Counted from the stretch's first letter, positions 33,407-42,312 are shown. The stretch is 64,000 nt of DNA from Gemmiger formicilis (GCF_018784445.1 NZ_WQOH01000052.1:244810-308809); one strand, 5' to 3'. Numbers and translations are program-made. Notes: generated by a model from the letters alone, not told the origin.

Positions 33407-35956
33407 TTATCGTGCAATCACTGCCAGCATGATATTGACCACAACGCCCGCCTGCACCAGCGCCAGGGCCAGAGTCAGGTGGGACTGCGCCGTATCCTCG
33501 TCGGGCACGGCGGCCAGGCGGCGGGGCAGGCAGGTCAGGAGCAGCAGCGGCAGAACCGGCAGGAAATACCGCCCCTGCAGACCGTACAGTGTCTCGTAAT
33601 GGGTGGGCGTCCACAGCAGGCAGCCGGCCACAGCCAGCAGGCAGCTGACCACTGTCGCCGCGCAGCACCAGCCGCGGGCTTTGCCACAGGGGGCCAGCGC
33701 CGCGCCCTGCACCGGCAGGGCCGCATAGGCCAGCAGCAGGTACAGCACCACGACCCAGCCCCAGGCCAGATCCACGGTGTAGTAGCTTAAACTGCCGCCC
33801 ACCAGCGTGCGGATATAGTGGTCGCCGTTTTCCACGGCGCTGCGCACAAACAGCATGACAGTGGCCACGGGATGCCGCAGGATGTACCCGGGCGTATAGG
33901 TAGTCTTGTCGGCCTCATCCGCCGTGCTCTGGGTACTGCGGGTCGCGCGGGCGGCCTCGACCTCTTTTGCCAGTTCGGCGCGGTCCAGCGGGATGCGGTC
34001 ATCCATTGAGCCGACTTCAACGCCCAGCCCGGCAAACTGCTCCTGACAGCTGGGCAGGCTGAACAGCTGCTTGTACGCCTGCACCGCGCCGCCCTCAGTA
34101 AAATAGGGCAGGTAGGCATCTGCATTACCCACCGTCACATCGGTGCCGAACAGCACGAGCGATGCCTCGGTATAGAACGCCTGCGCGTCCGTGTAGGTGT
34201 TGGCCTTATCCGCTGCAAAAAGGAAGCTCTGTCCCAGCACGGCGGGGGTCACATCCTTCTCGCGCAGAGCCTGCACCCAGAAGTCCACCTCGCTCTTGGC
34301 GGGCACGGCGTTATCCTCCACATAATAGTATAGCCGTTTTACATAGTTTTCCAGCGAGTTCTCGTTGATCTGCGCCTCATATTCCCAGTCGGCCGGTGTC
34401 GGCGTACCCTTGGCGGCGCGGTCACTGCAGGCCGGCTCGGCCGCTGCGGCTGCAGGCTCCTGCACCGCGCCGCTGTGCAGCGTGTCGGTCAGCAGGCCGG
34501 TGTTCAGCAGCAGGGCCAGCGCCAGGCAGACGGCCAGGTAGCCGCACTTTTTTGCTTTGGCGTGGTGGCCCAGTCGGGCTGCGGGCACCACCAGCAACAG
34601 CGCGGCCAGCGGCAGGTAAACAAGCTTGCCGGGGGCCAGCAGCACACCACAACCCAGCAGCAGCGCTAGCCGGGCAGGGGAGAGAGCCTTCTGCTTTTCG
34701 GGTCCGAAGGCCGCATCCAGCAGCAGCGCCGTAAAGGCGAAGCACAGCCCCAGCAGCGGGGCATCGCGGCTGAAGCTGGCCGCCAGGTGCAGCGTCATGG
34801 GCAACAGCGCCGCCACGGTGAACACCCGCTTGCCAAACGGCACGACCTTCACGGCCAGCGCCGCCAGCGCCGCAAACAGCAGTAGGTTTGCCAGCCGCCC
34901 CAGGAACAGCGCCGGGGCAAACCCCAGGTGCAGCACATACGCCAGGAACACCGCCGCCGCACTGACCACATACAAAAGCGGGTTCTGGTCGGTCTGCAGT
35001 TCGTTGTACTCCTGGTGGCTGTCAAATGGCTGGTCCGTCGTCGTGAACAGCCCGGAGGTAAACTCCTCCCAGGTAAAGACCGTCGTGTTCTCGTCCTGCA
35101 AATCGGCGTCCTCGTCGCCTACGCGGCGGAAGGAGGTCGTCGTGGGCACTTTGCCCATCCGCCATTCACCGCGGGACAAATCGTTGGCCCAGCGGCAGGC
35201 GAGGGTGAAGCTCTGGTTGATGTGGTATTTTTCGTCCGGCGCGGCGTAGGGCGGCAGCACAAAGCTGTACAGCAGCCCAAGGCCCAGCGCCAGAACAAAT
35301 ATCAGACGGTGCAACGCCAGTTTTTTGCTCAGCACTGCCCACACGGCAAATGCTGCCAGCAGCGCCGCAAAGCCGCCCACGACCAGGAAGAACCGGGTCA
35401 GGTAGCCGCCGATGCGCTGGTAGGTGATCTGCATGGCCATCGTGCCGTCCACGGCGCGGTCAGCCACCGACATCTGCTCTTTCCAAAGCGCCACGCCGTC
35501 GCTGTGGCCAACGGCCAGAATCGCGTCGGTCGTGTAGTGGGGCGTCACGGTCAGCCGGTAGCGGCGGCCCTCCTGCCCGGTCACGGCGGGGTCCAGGCCC
35601 AGCGTCGTGTACTGGTCAGGCACGATATAGTCCATCGTTCCCACCGAGCGGGCCAGCTCCTCGCCGGTGTCGGCGTCATAGAGCACTACATCCAGCTCGC
35701 CGCTGGGCTGTGCGCCCGGCAGGTAAAATTCAAGGCCTATCGTCAAAATATCCTTGTCGTAGGTAAACACCTGTTCGGCGGTCTCACCGTCATGGATCAG
35801 CTCCGCACGCAGGAAATCGGTGATGATCTCGCTGCGGCCCTTGCCCACGTTGGGGCGCACCTGCGCCAGCCAGATGAGCACCACGCCCGCCAGCAGCACG
35901 GCCAGCGTCGCCAGAGCGGCCAGCAGGGGTTTATGGTTTTTCCATTGTTGTTTCAT
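33407..35956 (-). CDS. DUF2142 large membrane protein (GT-C type)
   Basis: An 849-residue membrane protein: one N-terminal segment, a 130-residue extracytoplasmic beta-rich domain, then about ten or more hydrophobic segments. The block LPPYAAPDEKYHINQSFTLA is the DUF2142 hallmark (P-DE-H), similar to acidic motifs of GT-C transferases. A long extracytoplasmic insert between 510 and 720 is polar. Start ATG 35956 has GGGAGA just upstream. Role in polymerising or decorating the glycan is inferred from context. Confidence 0.8.
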   Translation of the reverse strand: MKQQWKNHKPLLAALATLAVLLAGVVLIWLAQVRPNVGKGRSEIITDFLRAELIHDGETAEQVFTYDKDILTIGLEFYLPGAQPSGELDVVLYDADTGEELARSVGTMDYIVPDQYTTLGLDPAVTGQEGRRYRLTVTPHYTTDAILAVGHSDGVALWKEQMSVADRAVDGTMAMQITYQRIGGYLTRFFLVVGGFAALLAAFAVWAVLSKKLALHRLIFVLALGLGLLYSFVLPPYAAPDEKYHINQSFTLACRWANDLSRGEWRMGKVPTTTSFRRVGDEDADLQDENTTVFTWEEFTSGLFTTTDQPFDSHQEYNELQTDQNPLLYVVSAAAVFLAYVLHLGFAPALFLGRLANLLLFAALAALAVKVVPFGKRVFTVAALLPMTLHLAASFSRDAPLLGLCFAFTALLLDAAFGPEKQKALSPARLALLLGCGVLLAPGKLVYLPLAALLLVVPAARLGHHAKAKKCGYLAVCLALALLLNTGLLTDTLHSGAVQEPAAAAAEPACSDRAAKGTPTPADWEYEAQINENSLENYVKRLYYYVEDNAVPAKSEVDFWVQALREKDVTPAVLGQSFLFAADKANTYTDAQAFYTEASLVLFGTDVTVGNADAYLPYFTEGGAVQAYKQLFSLPSCQEQFAGLGVEVGSMDDRIPLDRAELAKEVEAARATRSTQSTADEADKTTYTPGYILRHPVATVMLFVRSAVENGDHYIRTLVGGSLSYYTVDLAWGWVVVLYLLLAYAALPVQGAALAPCGKARGWCCAATVVSCLLAVAGCLLWTPTHYETLYGLQGRYFLPVLPLLLLTCLPRRLAAVPDEDTAQSHLTLALALVQAGVVVNIMLAVIAR

Positions 35957-35968
35957 GGGTTCTCCCAA

Positions 35969-36475
35969 TTATAGCTCAACATCAAACGCCTTTTGCACGG
36001 CGTCCTTCCATCGTCCGTCCCCGCGCAGAATCTTCTCCACGGCACCGCGCACGGCACCCTCGCCGCCGCGCTGGGGGCAGATGTAATCGGCGCGGGCTTT
36101 CACCTCCGCAGCGGCGTCCGCCGGGCAGGCCACAAAACCGCACAGCGCCATGGCCGCCAGGTCATTCAAATCGTCGCCGCAGTAGGCGACTTCTTCCCGC
36201 GCGTAGTGGTTCTCGGCCATAAAACCGCGCAGGAACGCCGCCTTTTTGCCAACGTTCTGGTATACGTCAGTGATTTTTAAATCCGCAGCACGGCGGCGCA
36301 CAGCCTCACACTCGCGCCCGGTGCAGATCATCACCCGGATGCCCGCCGTGCGGGCTAGCACCAGCCCGGCGCCGTCTTTGATGGCGAACTTCTTCGTCTC
36401 GTTGCCGGTGGCGTCGTAGTAGACACCGCCGTCGGTCATTGTGCCGTCCACATCCAGCACCAGCAATCGTATCAT
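35969..36475 (-). CDS. KdsC-like HAD phosphatase
   Basis: A 168-residue C0-type HAD phosphatase without a cap domain, as in 3-deoxy-D-manno-octulosonate 8-phosphate and sialic-acid 9-phosphate phosphatases. LVLDVDGTMTDGGVYY gives Asp8 and Asp10; ICTGRE is motif II and YCGDDLNDLAAM is motif III. These enzymes act as tetramers. It lies between the DUF2142 gene and the aldolase fusion, 2 bases from the latter, and would remove the phosphate from a newly made 2-keto-3-deoxy sugar acid phosphate. Confidence 0.88.
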   Translation of the reverse strand: MIRLLVLDVDGTMTDGGVYYDATGNETKKFAIKDGAGLVLARTAGIRVMICTGRECEAVRRRAADLKITDVYQNVGKKAAFLRGFMAENHYAREEVAYCGDDLNDLAAMALCGFVACPADAAAEVKARADYICPQRGGEGAVRGAVEKILRGDGRWKDAVQKAFDVEL

Positions 36476-36477
36476 GG

Positions 36478-38037
36478 TCAGGCCCTCTCGTACTCGCTGG
36501 GGGTGATGAACGCCACCGGCAGGCCCGCTGCGCGGATGGCCCCCGCCATCTGAGCGTTGTAGGCCACGCCGCGCCCGGTGTGGGTGTGCAGCCCGGCGTC
36601 AGCGTAGGCCGCCGTGCCCGCCTTGTAGCCGTCGGCACCGGCCAGCAGCACCTTAGCCGCGCCGCAGAGCCGCAGCAGCCGCAGCAGCATCAAAACGCTG
36701 TTGCCGCCCTGGGCGTCGGTGGCGGAGAGGCGGTCATAGTTGACGACCGCCGCGCCCTTGTCAGCGCGCAGGTTGCTCGTCAAAATCAGCGGGCAGGGGT
36801 AGGCGGCGTCCTCATCAAAGCGCTTGGCGTTGGTGAAGAACGCATAGTCCGGCTTGACAAACTCCGGCACAAAGTTGGCCGAGACGGTCACGTCAGCCTG
36901 TGCCGCCGCCACGGCCGCACGGCCTGCCTCGGTGGCAAGGCTTGCGCCGGGGGCCAGCACCCGCACGGTTTTCCCCGTAAAGGTGGCCTGCAAGGCAGCC
37001 AGCGCGGCGGTGTCGTCGGTGCGGCGGTTCTTGTACTCGGTGTAGAGCGTATCAGCGTAGGCGGCGTCAAACACAGTCTTTTTGTCCGGCGCGATGGCCG
37101 CCAGGATGTGGTTGATGTCGCGGTTCGTCAAATCGCCCTTGCCGAGATAATGTTCGGCATAGTTACGATGCAGATTGAACTTGGCCGACAGGAAGTAGGC
37201 CGGGGTGTAGCCCCAGGCGCACTCACCCTTGATGGGCGCAATGTGGTCCTGGATGGCGTCCATCAAATCATCAATGTTGTAGTGGCCGCCGAAATACTCG
37301 TTCATATAGTCGGCGATCAGCTCAATGGGCAGGTTGCCGGGGATGCGCCCCATGCCCATCAGGCTGCCGTCCACGGCCAGGTCGCGGCGCAGATGCTTGT
37401 CCAAGAACTCCTGTGCCAGACAGAAGCTCAGGGCCATATTCTCATGCAGGTGCAGCGCCAGGCGGATATCCGGGGCCAGGTTGTGGTCGGCCATGCTGAC
37501 AATGCGCTCCAGGTCACGGCGGCGCATGCTGCCGAAGGTATCCACGATGGAGAACTGCCAGGGGTGGATCTCGTTGACCTGCTCAAAGATCCAGAGCAGG
37601 TCTTTGTCGCTGTACCCCATGATGTTGATGGGGTTGATGGAGACTTTGTAACCCAGTTCTTTGATGCGGCGGGCAAAGTCCATGCCGTCTTTAATGTCGT
37701 AGTCATGGGCGGTGATGCGGATAATTTCGATGCCGTGGCCGTCGTAGGGGGACAGCTTCGAGATATCGTAGTTCGAGCGCATCGCCATGCCGGAATACAT
37801 CGTGTGGCCACGCTGGCTCTCGTCGGGCAGCAGGCGGTTCAGTTCCTCGATGGTGTTGCAGACCGTCACGTCGGGGTCGTAGCCGTCCACATTGCGCAGA
37901 AAGCCCACCTCGACGACGTCCACGCCCGCGCGGGTCAGCGTCTGGATGATGCGCCTCGCAGAGCCGAAGCCCCACTGCCAGCTGTTGACATAGCCGCCGT
38001 CGCGCAGGGTGCAGTCCAGCAGTTTGATATCAGCCAT
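36478..38037 (-). CDS. DRE-TIM aldolase fused to a C-terminal Rossmann-like domain
   Basis: A 519-residue two-part protein. The N-terminal part (1-about 320) is an HMG-CoA-lyase / 4-hydroxy-2-oxovalerate-aldolase-type TIM barrel: LLDCTLRDGGYVNSW carries the DRE-like Arg12-Asp13, and LALHLHEN gives the metal ligands His196 and His198. The C-terminal part (about 355-519) begins TVRVLAPGASL, reads like a nucleotide-binding glycine loop, and ends FITPSEYERA; it resembles DUF115/MAF-type domains only loosely. It overlaps the KdsB-like gene by 8 bases and is followed by the phosphatase, so it probably makes or modifies a keto-acid sugar. The reaction is not established. Confidence 0.8.
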   Translation of the reverse strand: MADIKLLDCTLRDGGYVNSWQWGFGSARRIIQTLTRAGVDVVEVGFLRNVDGYDPDVTVCNTIEELNRLLPDESQRGHTMYSGMAMRSNYDISKLSPYDGHGIEIIRITAHDYDIKDGMDFARRIKELGYKVSINPINIMGYSDKDLLWIFEQVNEIHPWQFSIVDTFGSMRRRDLERIVSMADHNLAPDIRLALHLHENMALSFCLAQEFLDKHLRRDLAVDGSLMGMGRIPGNLPIELIADYMNEYFGGHYNIDDLMDAIQDHIAPIKGECAWGYTPAYFLSAKFNLHRNYAEHYLGKGDLTNRDINHILAAIAPDKKTVFDAAYADTLYTEYKNRRTDDTAALAALQATFTGKTVRVLAPGASLATEAGRAAVAAAQADVTVSANFVPEFVKPDYAFFTNAKRFDEDAAYPCPLILTSNLRADKGAAVVNYDRLSATDAQGGNSVLMLLRLLRLCGAAKVLLAGADGYKAGTAAYADAGLHTHTGRGVAYNAQMAGAIRAAGLPVAFITPSEYERA

Positions 38038-38764
38038 GCTGCTTCTCCTTCAAAATTTCATTTACCAGCGCCAAATCTTTAGGCGTATCCACACTGACCG
38101 TCTTGTAAGGGCTGACGATGGCGTGTACCTTGTGGCCGTTCTCGATAAAGCGCATCATGTCGTTTTCCTCGGCCTTTTCCAGGATGGATTTCGGCGTCTC
38201 GTGGTAGAATTTCAGCGCCTGCTTGCTGTACAGCTGAATGCCGGTGACTTTCTCGTACTCAAAATCCAGCGTGCCTTTGGGGTAGGGGATGGGGCTGCGG
38301 GAAATCAGCAGAATCTCCCGCGCGGCGTTCGTCACGACCTTTTGATTGGAGAAATCGATGACATCCGCCGGGTGTTCCATAATATTGGTCAGTACGGCGA
38401 CATAATAAGGATCCTCGGGCAGGGTGCTGGGCAGGATCAGGTCAAACGCGGCCGGGTTGACCAGCGGTTCGTCGCCCATCAGCTGCAAGTAGAGGTCTGC
38501 ATCCTCCACGGTGCTGACCTCCCAGATGCGCCCGGTGGGGGTATCGTGGTCAGGGCTGGTCATCAAGTAGCGCATATCGTAGGCTTTGCAGGCGTCGGCA
38601 ATGCGCTCGTCGTCGGTGGCAATAAGCACATCGTCCAGCTTCGGGCAGGCCTTGGCGGCCTGGTAGACCCAGTAGATCATCGGTTTGCCCAGCACATCCG
38701 CCAGCGGCTTGCCCGGCATCCGGGTACTGGCGTAACGCGCGGGGATAACGGCGATTGTTTTCAT
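38030..38764 (-). CDS. kdsB: CMP-keto-sugar synthetase, KdsB-like cytidylyltransferase
   Basis: A 244-residue nucleotidyltransferase matching 3-deoxy-manno-octulosonate cytidylyltransferase. The CTP loop is VIPARYASTRMPGKPL, LIATDDERI and LMGDEPLV (metal Asp) follow, and the tail VSVDTPKDL is the family ending. It activates a 2-keto-3-deoxy acid as the CMP sugar. KDO is a Gram-negative lipid A sugar, so in this Gram-positive setting the product is probably a KDO-like acid for a surface glycan. It overlaps the aldolase gene. Confidence 0.87.
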   Translation of the reverse strand: MKTIAVIPARYASTRMPGKPLADVLGKPMIYWVYQAAKACPKLDDVLIATDDERIADACKAYDMRYLMTSPDHDTPTGRIWEVSTVEDADLYLQLMGDEPLVNPAAFDLILPSTLPEDPYYVAVLTNIMEHPADVIDFSNQKVVTNAAREILLISRSPIPYPKGTLDFEYEKVTGIQLYSKQALKFYHETPKSILEKAEENDMMRFIENGHKVHAIVSPYKTVSVDTPKDLALVNEILKEKQHG

Positions 38765-38812
38765 GGTATTATACCTCGCATATTTGGCTTATATATAAAA
38801 TGAACCACGCAT

Positions 38813-38898
38813 GTAGGGGCCGGGCATGCCCGGCCCACAGCTTTACGGAAAGCGCTCTATTACGATCAGGTTGAGGGCGGGACATATCCCGCCCCTAC
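38813..38898. repeat. Family-A head-to-head pair
   Basis: GTAGGGGCCGGGCATGCCCG and GCCCACAGCTTT, a linker, then GGGCGGGACATATCCCGCCC closed by CTAC. It separates the kdsB-like gene from the polysialyltransferase-like gene. Confidence 0.85.
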
Positions 38899-38900
38899 CG

Positions 38901-39875
38901 TCATACTAATTTTTTCGCTTCGTCCAGCGTCAGGTGGATTTTTTCATCCGCTGCGGTGAACCCTCGCAAAACAAAGCTCTGCACGGTCACGGCGCGGGCA
39001 AAATGGAAGGGCAGACAGAAGTTCAGCACCTCGCTGGGCATCGTGCGCTCCAACACGGTAGCGTCAGGGAACAGGGCTTTATAGTCCGTCGTGTCCCGGG
39101 GGTGGGTCTTGATAAACAGCGGCCCAACGGCATATTTTTCCGCCACCGCCTTGAGCATCGCGTCCTGCTGTCCTTGGGTCATCAGTCCGTCCGCCACAAA
39201 GCTGCGGGGCAGCAAAAGCGTTGCGCCGTCGGCCTTTTCGGGCAGGGGCTGGGTCAAAAATATGCGGCGCACCAGCGCTTTTTCGGCATCGGTCAGGCTC
39301 TCCAACAGTATGGCCTTGCTGTCCGTCACCATGCGCGCAGCGGGGAACAGCGTACACTTCGCGGCGTCCTCGCTCTCGATGCGCACGCACCATGGGCTGT
39401 CGCCCCAGTAGAGGTAGCCTTTTCCGCGCTGTTTCGCGGCAAAATCGGCCGCCGCGCGCTGGTCGGTCACAAGATGCTGGTCGGGGCCAAGGGTGCTGCC
39501 GAACGTGTCTTCGCACAAGATATACCCGGCGCGGCAGTCCTGCATATAGCGGCCCAGCACGCTCCAATCGTTGTGGATATACACGTTTTCATACGCTGCG
39601 CGGTCAAATTTCCAGCCGCACAGCTTCTCAAACGCCCGCGCCGCACGCTGGTGGGCAAAGGGGCCTGTCACTGTGCCGGGCCACTTTGTCTCGTCCACAA
39701 TGACTGTCTTAACAACGCCGGCCGCGTCCAGCCGGGCCGCCAGCGCGGCGGTGTCGGGCACGGACGCGGAAAGCACCATCGTGTGGGGTCCATTTTCACA
39801 GGCGCAGCGCCCGGCCCGCAGCAGGTCTATCAAAACCTGATAGGCCGTGTGGCAGATGTACAAATTCGGTTTCAT
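38901..39875 (-). CDS. Sialyltransferase/polysialyltransferase-like glycosyltransferase
   Basis: A 324-residue GT-B-like protein. It starts NLYICHTAYQVLIDLLR, the opening of the GT52/polysialyltransferase group; the motif set CED (121-123), KTHPRD (256-261), MPSE (279-282) and QS (299-300) matches the acidic, HP and S/T motifs of those CMP-sialic acid enzymes. It would transfer the CMP-activated acid to a glycan. Its place beside the cytidylyltransferase and ABC exporter supports this, but the donor is inferred. The usual EDG reads EDT here. Confidence 0.75.
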   Translation of the reverse strand: MKPNLYICHTAYQVLIDLLRAGRCACENGPHTMVLSASVPDTAALAARLDAAGVVKTVIVDETKWPGTVTGPFAHQRAARAFEKLCGWKFDRAAYENVYIHNDWSVLGRYMQDCRAGYILCEDTFGSTLGPDQHLVTDQRAAADFAAKQRGKGYLYWGDSPWCVRIESEDAAKCTLFPAARMVTDSKAILLESLTDAEKALVRRIFLTQPLPEKADGATLLLPRSFVADGLMTQGQQDAMLKAVAEKYAVGPLFIKTHPRDTTDYKALFPDATVLERTMPSEVLNFCLPFHFARAVTVQSFVLRGFTAADEKIHLTLDEAKKLV

Positions 39876-39878
39876 GGC

Positions 39879-41156
39879 TTACTCCTGCACCAGCTTGACC
39901 GGCGGGAAGTGGATGCGCCCCCAGCCGGACGCCCACTCGGGCATCGTCAGGTCGCTGTTGGTCACTTCAAAGGCGAACTCGGTCACAGGCTTGTCCAGGC
40001 AAACCGCATGGGCCAGTGCGCCGTCAAAAATATCAAGGTAGAAGAAATACTGTCCCTCGCCCAGCAGGCTCGGGTCAAACTCAAACACCGAGGTGTAGAC
40101 CTTGCCCGGCTCGGCAGGGCCGAGGTCCACCGGGTGGGTGATGCCCACCGGCGTCGAATCCCGCGCGTGGAGGTTCATCTTCATGTGGATGCCCGCGAAC
40201 GGCTCCGACACGCGCCAGGTGATTTTCACGCGCATCTTCTCGGTGTCGGCAAAGACGCTCGATTCTTTCCCGACGAAGTCCAGCGTTTCCAGCCGGAACC
40301 GCTTGCCGGCACTGCCGGTCATGCGGGCCACATCGGCCAAATCGTAGTGGACGACATTGACGTCAGTGGTGTCCATGTAGACCGCGATAGCCTGCTCGAC
40401 GTCGCCGTCAAAGATGACCTTGCCCTTGTCCAGCACGACGCAGCGGGTACAAAGCTGACGGATCGTTGACATATTATGGCTGACATACAGCACCGTGCGG
40501 CCGTCCTGGTTGGCAACGTCGCTCATTTTTCCTAAGCATTTCTGCTGGAATTTCATGTCGCCGACGGCCAGCACCTCGTCCATGACCATAATTTCACTGT
40601 CGAGGTGCGCGGCCACGGCAAAGGCAAGTTTCACGAACATACCGCTGGAGTAGCGCTTGACGGGGGTGTCAATAAAATCGCCGCACTCGGAAAATTCGAT
40701 GATCTGCGGCAGTTTTGCATCGATTTCGGCGCGGGTCATGCCGAGAATTGCGCCGTTCATATAGATGTTCTCGCGGCCTGTCATTTCGTTGTTGAAGCCG
40801 GTGCCGACCTCCAGCATCGACGCCACGCGGCCGCGAATCTTGATTTCACCCTCGGTGGGGGCGGTGATGCGGGAGAGCAGCTTTAACAGCGTAGATTTGC
40901 CCGCGCCGTTTCGGCCGATGATGCCCAGCGCCTCGCCCTGGTAGACGGTCAGGTCAACACCGTTCAGTGCCATAAAGGTTTGCCCAAACAGCCGTTGGTC
41001 GGTGCCGATGACGGTGTTCGGGTCCTCCTTCCCGCGCACGCGGGCCCACCAGCTCTGCAGGTCATGCGTCAGCGTGCCGCCGCCAATCTGGCCGAGCTTG
41101 TACTGTTTTTTCAGCCCCGAAACTTCGATGACCGGGCGTTTTTCTGTTGCAGACAT
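39879..41156 (-). CDS. Polysaccharide ABC exporter ATPase with Wzt-type C-terminal domain
   Basis: A 425-residue protein. The ATPase core (1-about 260) has Walker A GIIGRNGAGKST, signature YSSGM and Walker B IMVMDEVLAVGD. The C-terminal 165 residues form a beta-sandwich of the Wzt type (VKITWRVSEPFAGIHMKMNL, FYLDIFDGALAHAV) that recognises the terminal modification of the exported glycan. Thus this exporter is probably selective for a capped chain, unlike the first one in the window. GAAAGGGG stands upstream of the ATG. Confidence 0.93.
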   Translation of the reverse strand: MSATEKRPVIEVSGLKKQYKLGQIGGGTLTHDLQSWWARVRGKEDPNTVIGTDQRLFGQTFMALNGVDLTVYQGEALGIIGRNGAGKSTLLKLLSRITAPTEGEIKIRGRVASMLEVGTGFNNEMTGRENIYMNGAILGMTRAEIDAKLPQIIEFSECGDFIDTPVKRYSSGMFVKLAFAVAAHLDSEIMVMDEVLAVGDMKFQQKCLGKMSDVANQDGRTVLYVSHNMSTIRQLCTRCVVLDKGKVIFDGDVEQAIAVYMDTTDVNVVHYDLADVARMTGSAGKRFRLETLDFVGKESSVFADTEKMRVKITWRVSEPFAGIHMKMNLHARDSTPVGITHPVDLGPAEPGKVYTSVFEFDPSLLGEGQYFFYLDIFDGALAHAVCLDKPVTEFAFEVTNSDLTMPEWASGWGRIHFPPVKLVQE

Positions 41157-41174
41157 AATTCAAGCGCCCCTTTC

Positions 41175-42053
41175 TTACACCGTATCCATAAACGTTTTTT
41201 CAATGCGGCTGAACAGCACAACGCCCAAAACCAGCGCCGCAGCGGTAAAAATCAGACTGTACACGATGCCAAACACCGTGACCGTGCCGGTGCCTAAGGT
41301 CGCCATGCGGAAAATCTCGATAGGCGACGTCATGGGGTTTAGCTGGACCAGCACTTTCAGACGCGGGGAATTGTCCAGCATCGACAGCGGGTAGACGACC
41401 GGGGAAGCGTACATCCAAAGCTGCACGCCGAAGCCCACGGCGATGGCCAAATCGCGATATTTCGTCGTTAAAGAGGAAACGATGATGCCGACGCCGAGGC
41501 CCAGCAGCATGACTTCCAGCATGACGAAGGGAATCGCCAGCGCCCACAGCGTAAAGGTGATGCCGCTGCCCGTGGCGAAGAAATAGCCCCAGAAAATCAG
41601 GTACATAACCGCCTGGATGCCAAAGTTGATAAGGCTTGTCAGCACCTGGCTGATGGGCATGGTCAGGCGGGGGAAGTAGACCTTGCCGAACACCTGCGAG
41701 TTTGTTACAAACGTATTGGCCGTGTTGTTGACGCAGTTGGCGAAAAACGTCCAGACCGTGTTGCCCGCCATGTAGAACAAAAAGCCGGGTACGCCGTCGG
41801 TGGGCATATTGGCCATGCCGCCGAACACAACGTTGAAGATAATAGTGGTGATAAGCGGATTCAGAATGATCCACGCCGGGCCTAGAATCGTCTGTTTGTA
41901 CAGCACGGTAAAGTTGCGCTTGACAAACATCGTGATGAGGTCGCGGTAGCGCCACAGCTCGTTCAAATCAATATCGAACCAGCCTGTTTTGGGCCGTATA
42001 ACGGTGGTCCAGCCCTCCTCGGCCGGGCGGGTGGTTTGCAGATTTTCAGCCAT
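41175..42053 (-). CDS. Polysaccharide ABC exporter permease (Wzm-like)
   Basis: A 292-residue membrane protein with six hydrophobic segments and the ABC2 pattern TMFVKRNFTVLYKQTILGPA and NPLITTIIFNVVFGG. It pairs with the Wzt-like ATPase downstream. It is the first gene of the leftward glycan operon at this end, with AAGGAAC upstream. The 267 bases beyond it contain a family-A pair and the terminator of the next operon. Confidence 0.93.
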   Translation of the reverse strand: MAENLQTTRPAEEGWTTVIRPKTGWFDIDLNELWRYRDLITMFVKRNFTVLYKQTILGPAWIILNPLITTIIFNVVFGGMANMPTDGVPGFLFYMAGNTVWTFFANCVNNTANTFVTNSQVFGKVYFPRLTMPISQVLTSLINFGIQAVMYLIFWGYFFATGSGITFTLWALAIPFVMLEVMLLGLGVGIIVSSLTTKYRDLAIAVGFGVQLWMYASPVVYPLSMLDNSPRLKVLVQLNPMTSPIEIFRMATLGTGTVTVFGIVYSLIFTAAALVLGVVLFSRIEKTFMDTV

Positions 42054-42167
42054 AAAAATACCTGTTCCTTATGTGTAAAGTCGTAGTCGCACAATTATCC
42101 ATAGTAATAGTGCTATTTTACCACATTATGCGCAAAGAATCAACTTGCCAAAGCGTTTATAATAATA

Positions 42168-42252
42168 GTAGAGGCCGAGCATACCCGGTCCGGTCGTAAA
42201 AGGCAATGGGCGTTTCCCGGAAGGCTGCGGGCCGCACATATGCGGCCCCTAC
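42168..42252. repeat. Family-A head-to-head pair
   Basis: GTAGAGGCCGAGCATACCCG on the left, GGCCGCACATATGCGGCCCC and TAC on the right, with the CGGAAGGCTGCG linker seen at 43833. Confidence 0.75.
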
Positions 42253-42272
42253 AACTCAACATAATAAAAGCG

Positions 42273-42312
42273 AAAAGCGGCCTGCCGAAAATCTATCGGC
42301 AGACCGCTTTTT
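42273..42312 (-). terminator. Intrinsic terminator of the amino-acid importer operon
   Basis: AAAAGCGGCCTGCCGA / TCGGCAGACCGCTTTT, 9 bases after the leftward glnQ stop, T-rich in both directions. Confidence 0.85.

Noticed and set aside
36439..38082. A 547-codon rightward open frame opposite the aldolase gene
   Set aside because: Low-complexity shadow translation without motifs; the aldolase on the other strand has intact catalytic residues.
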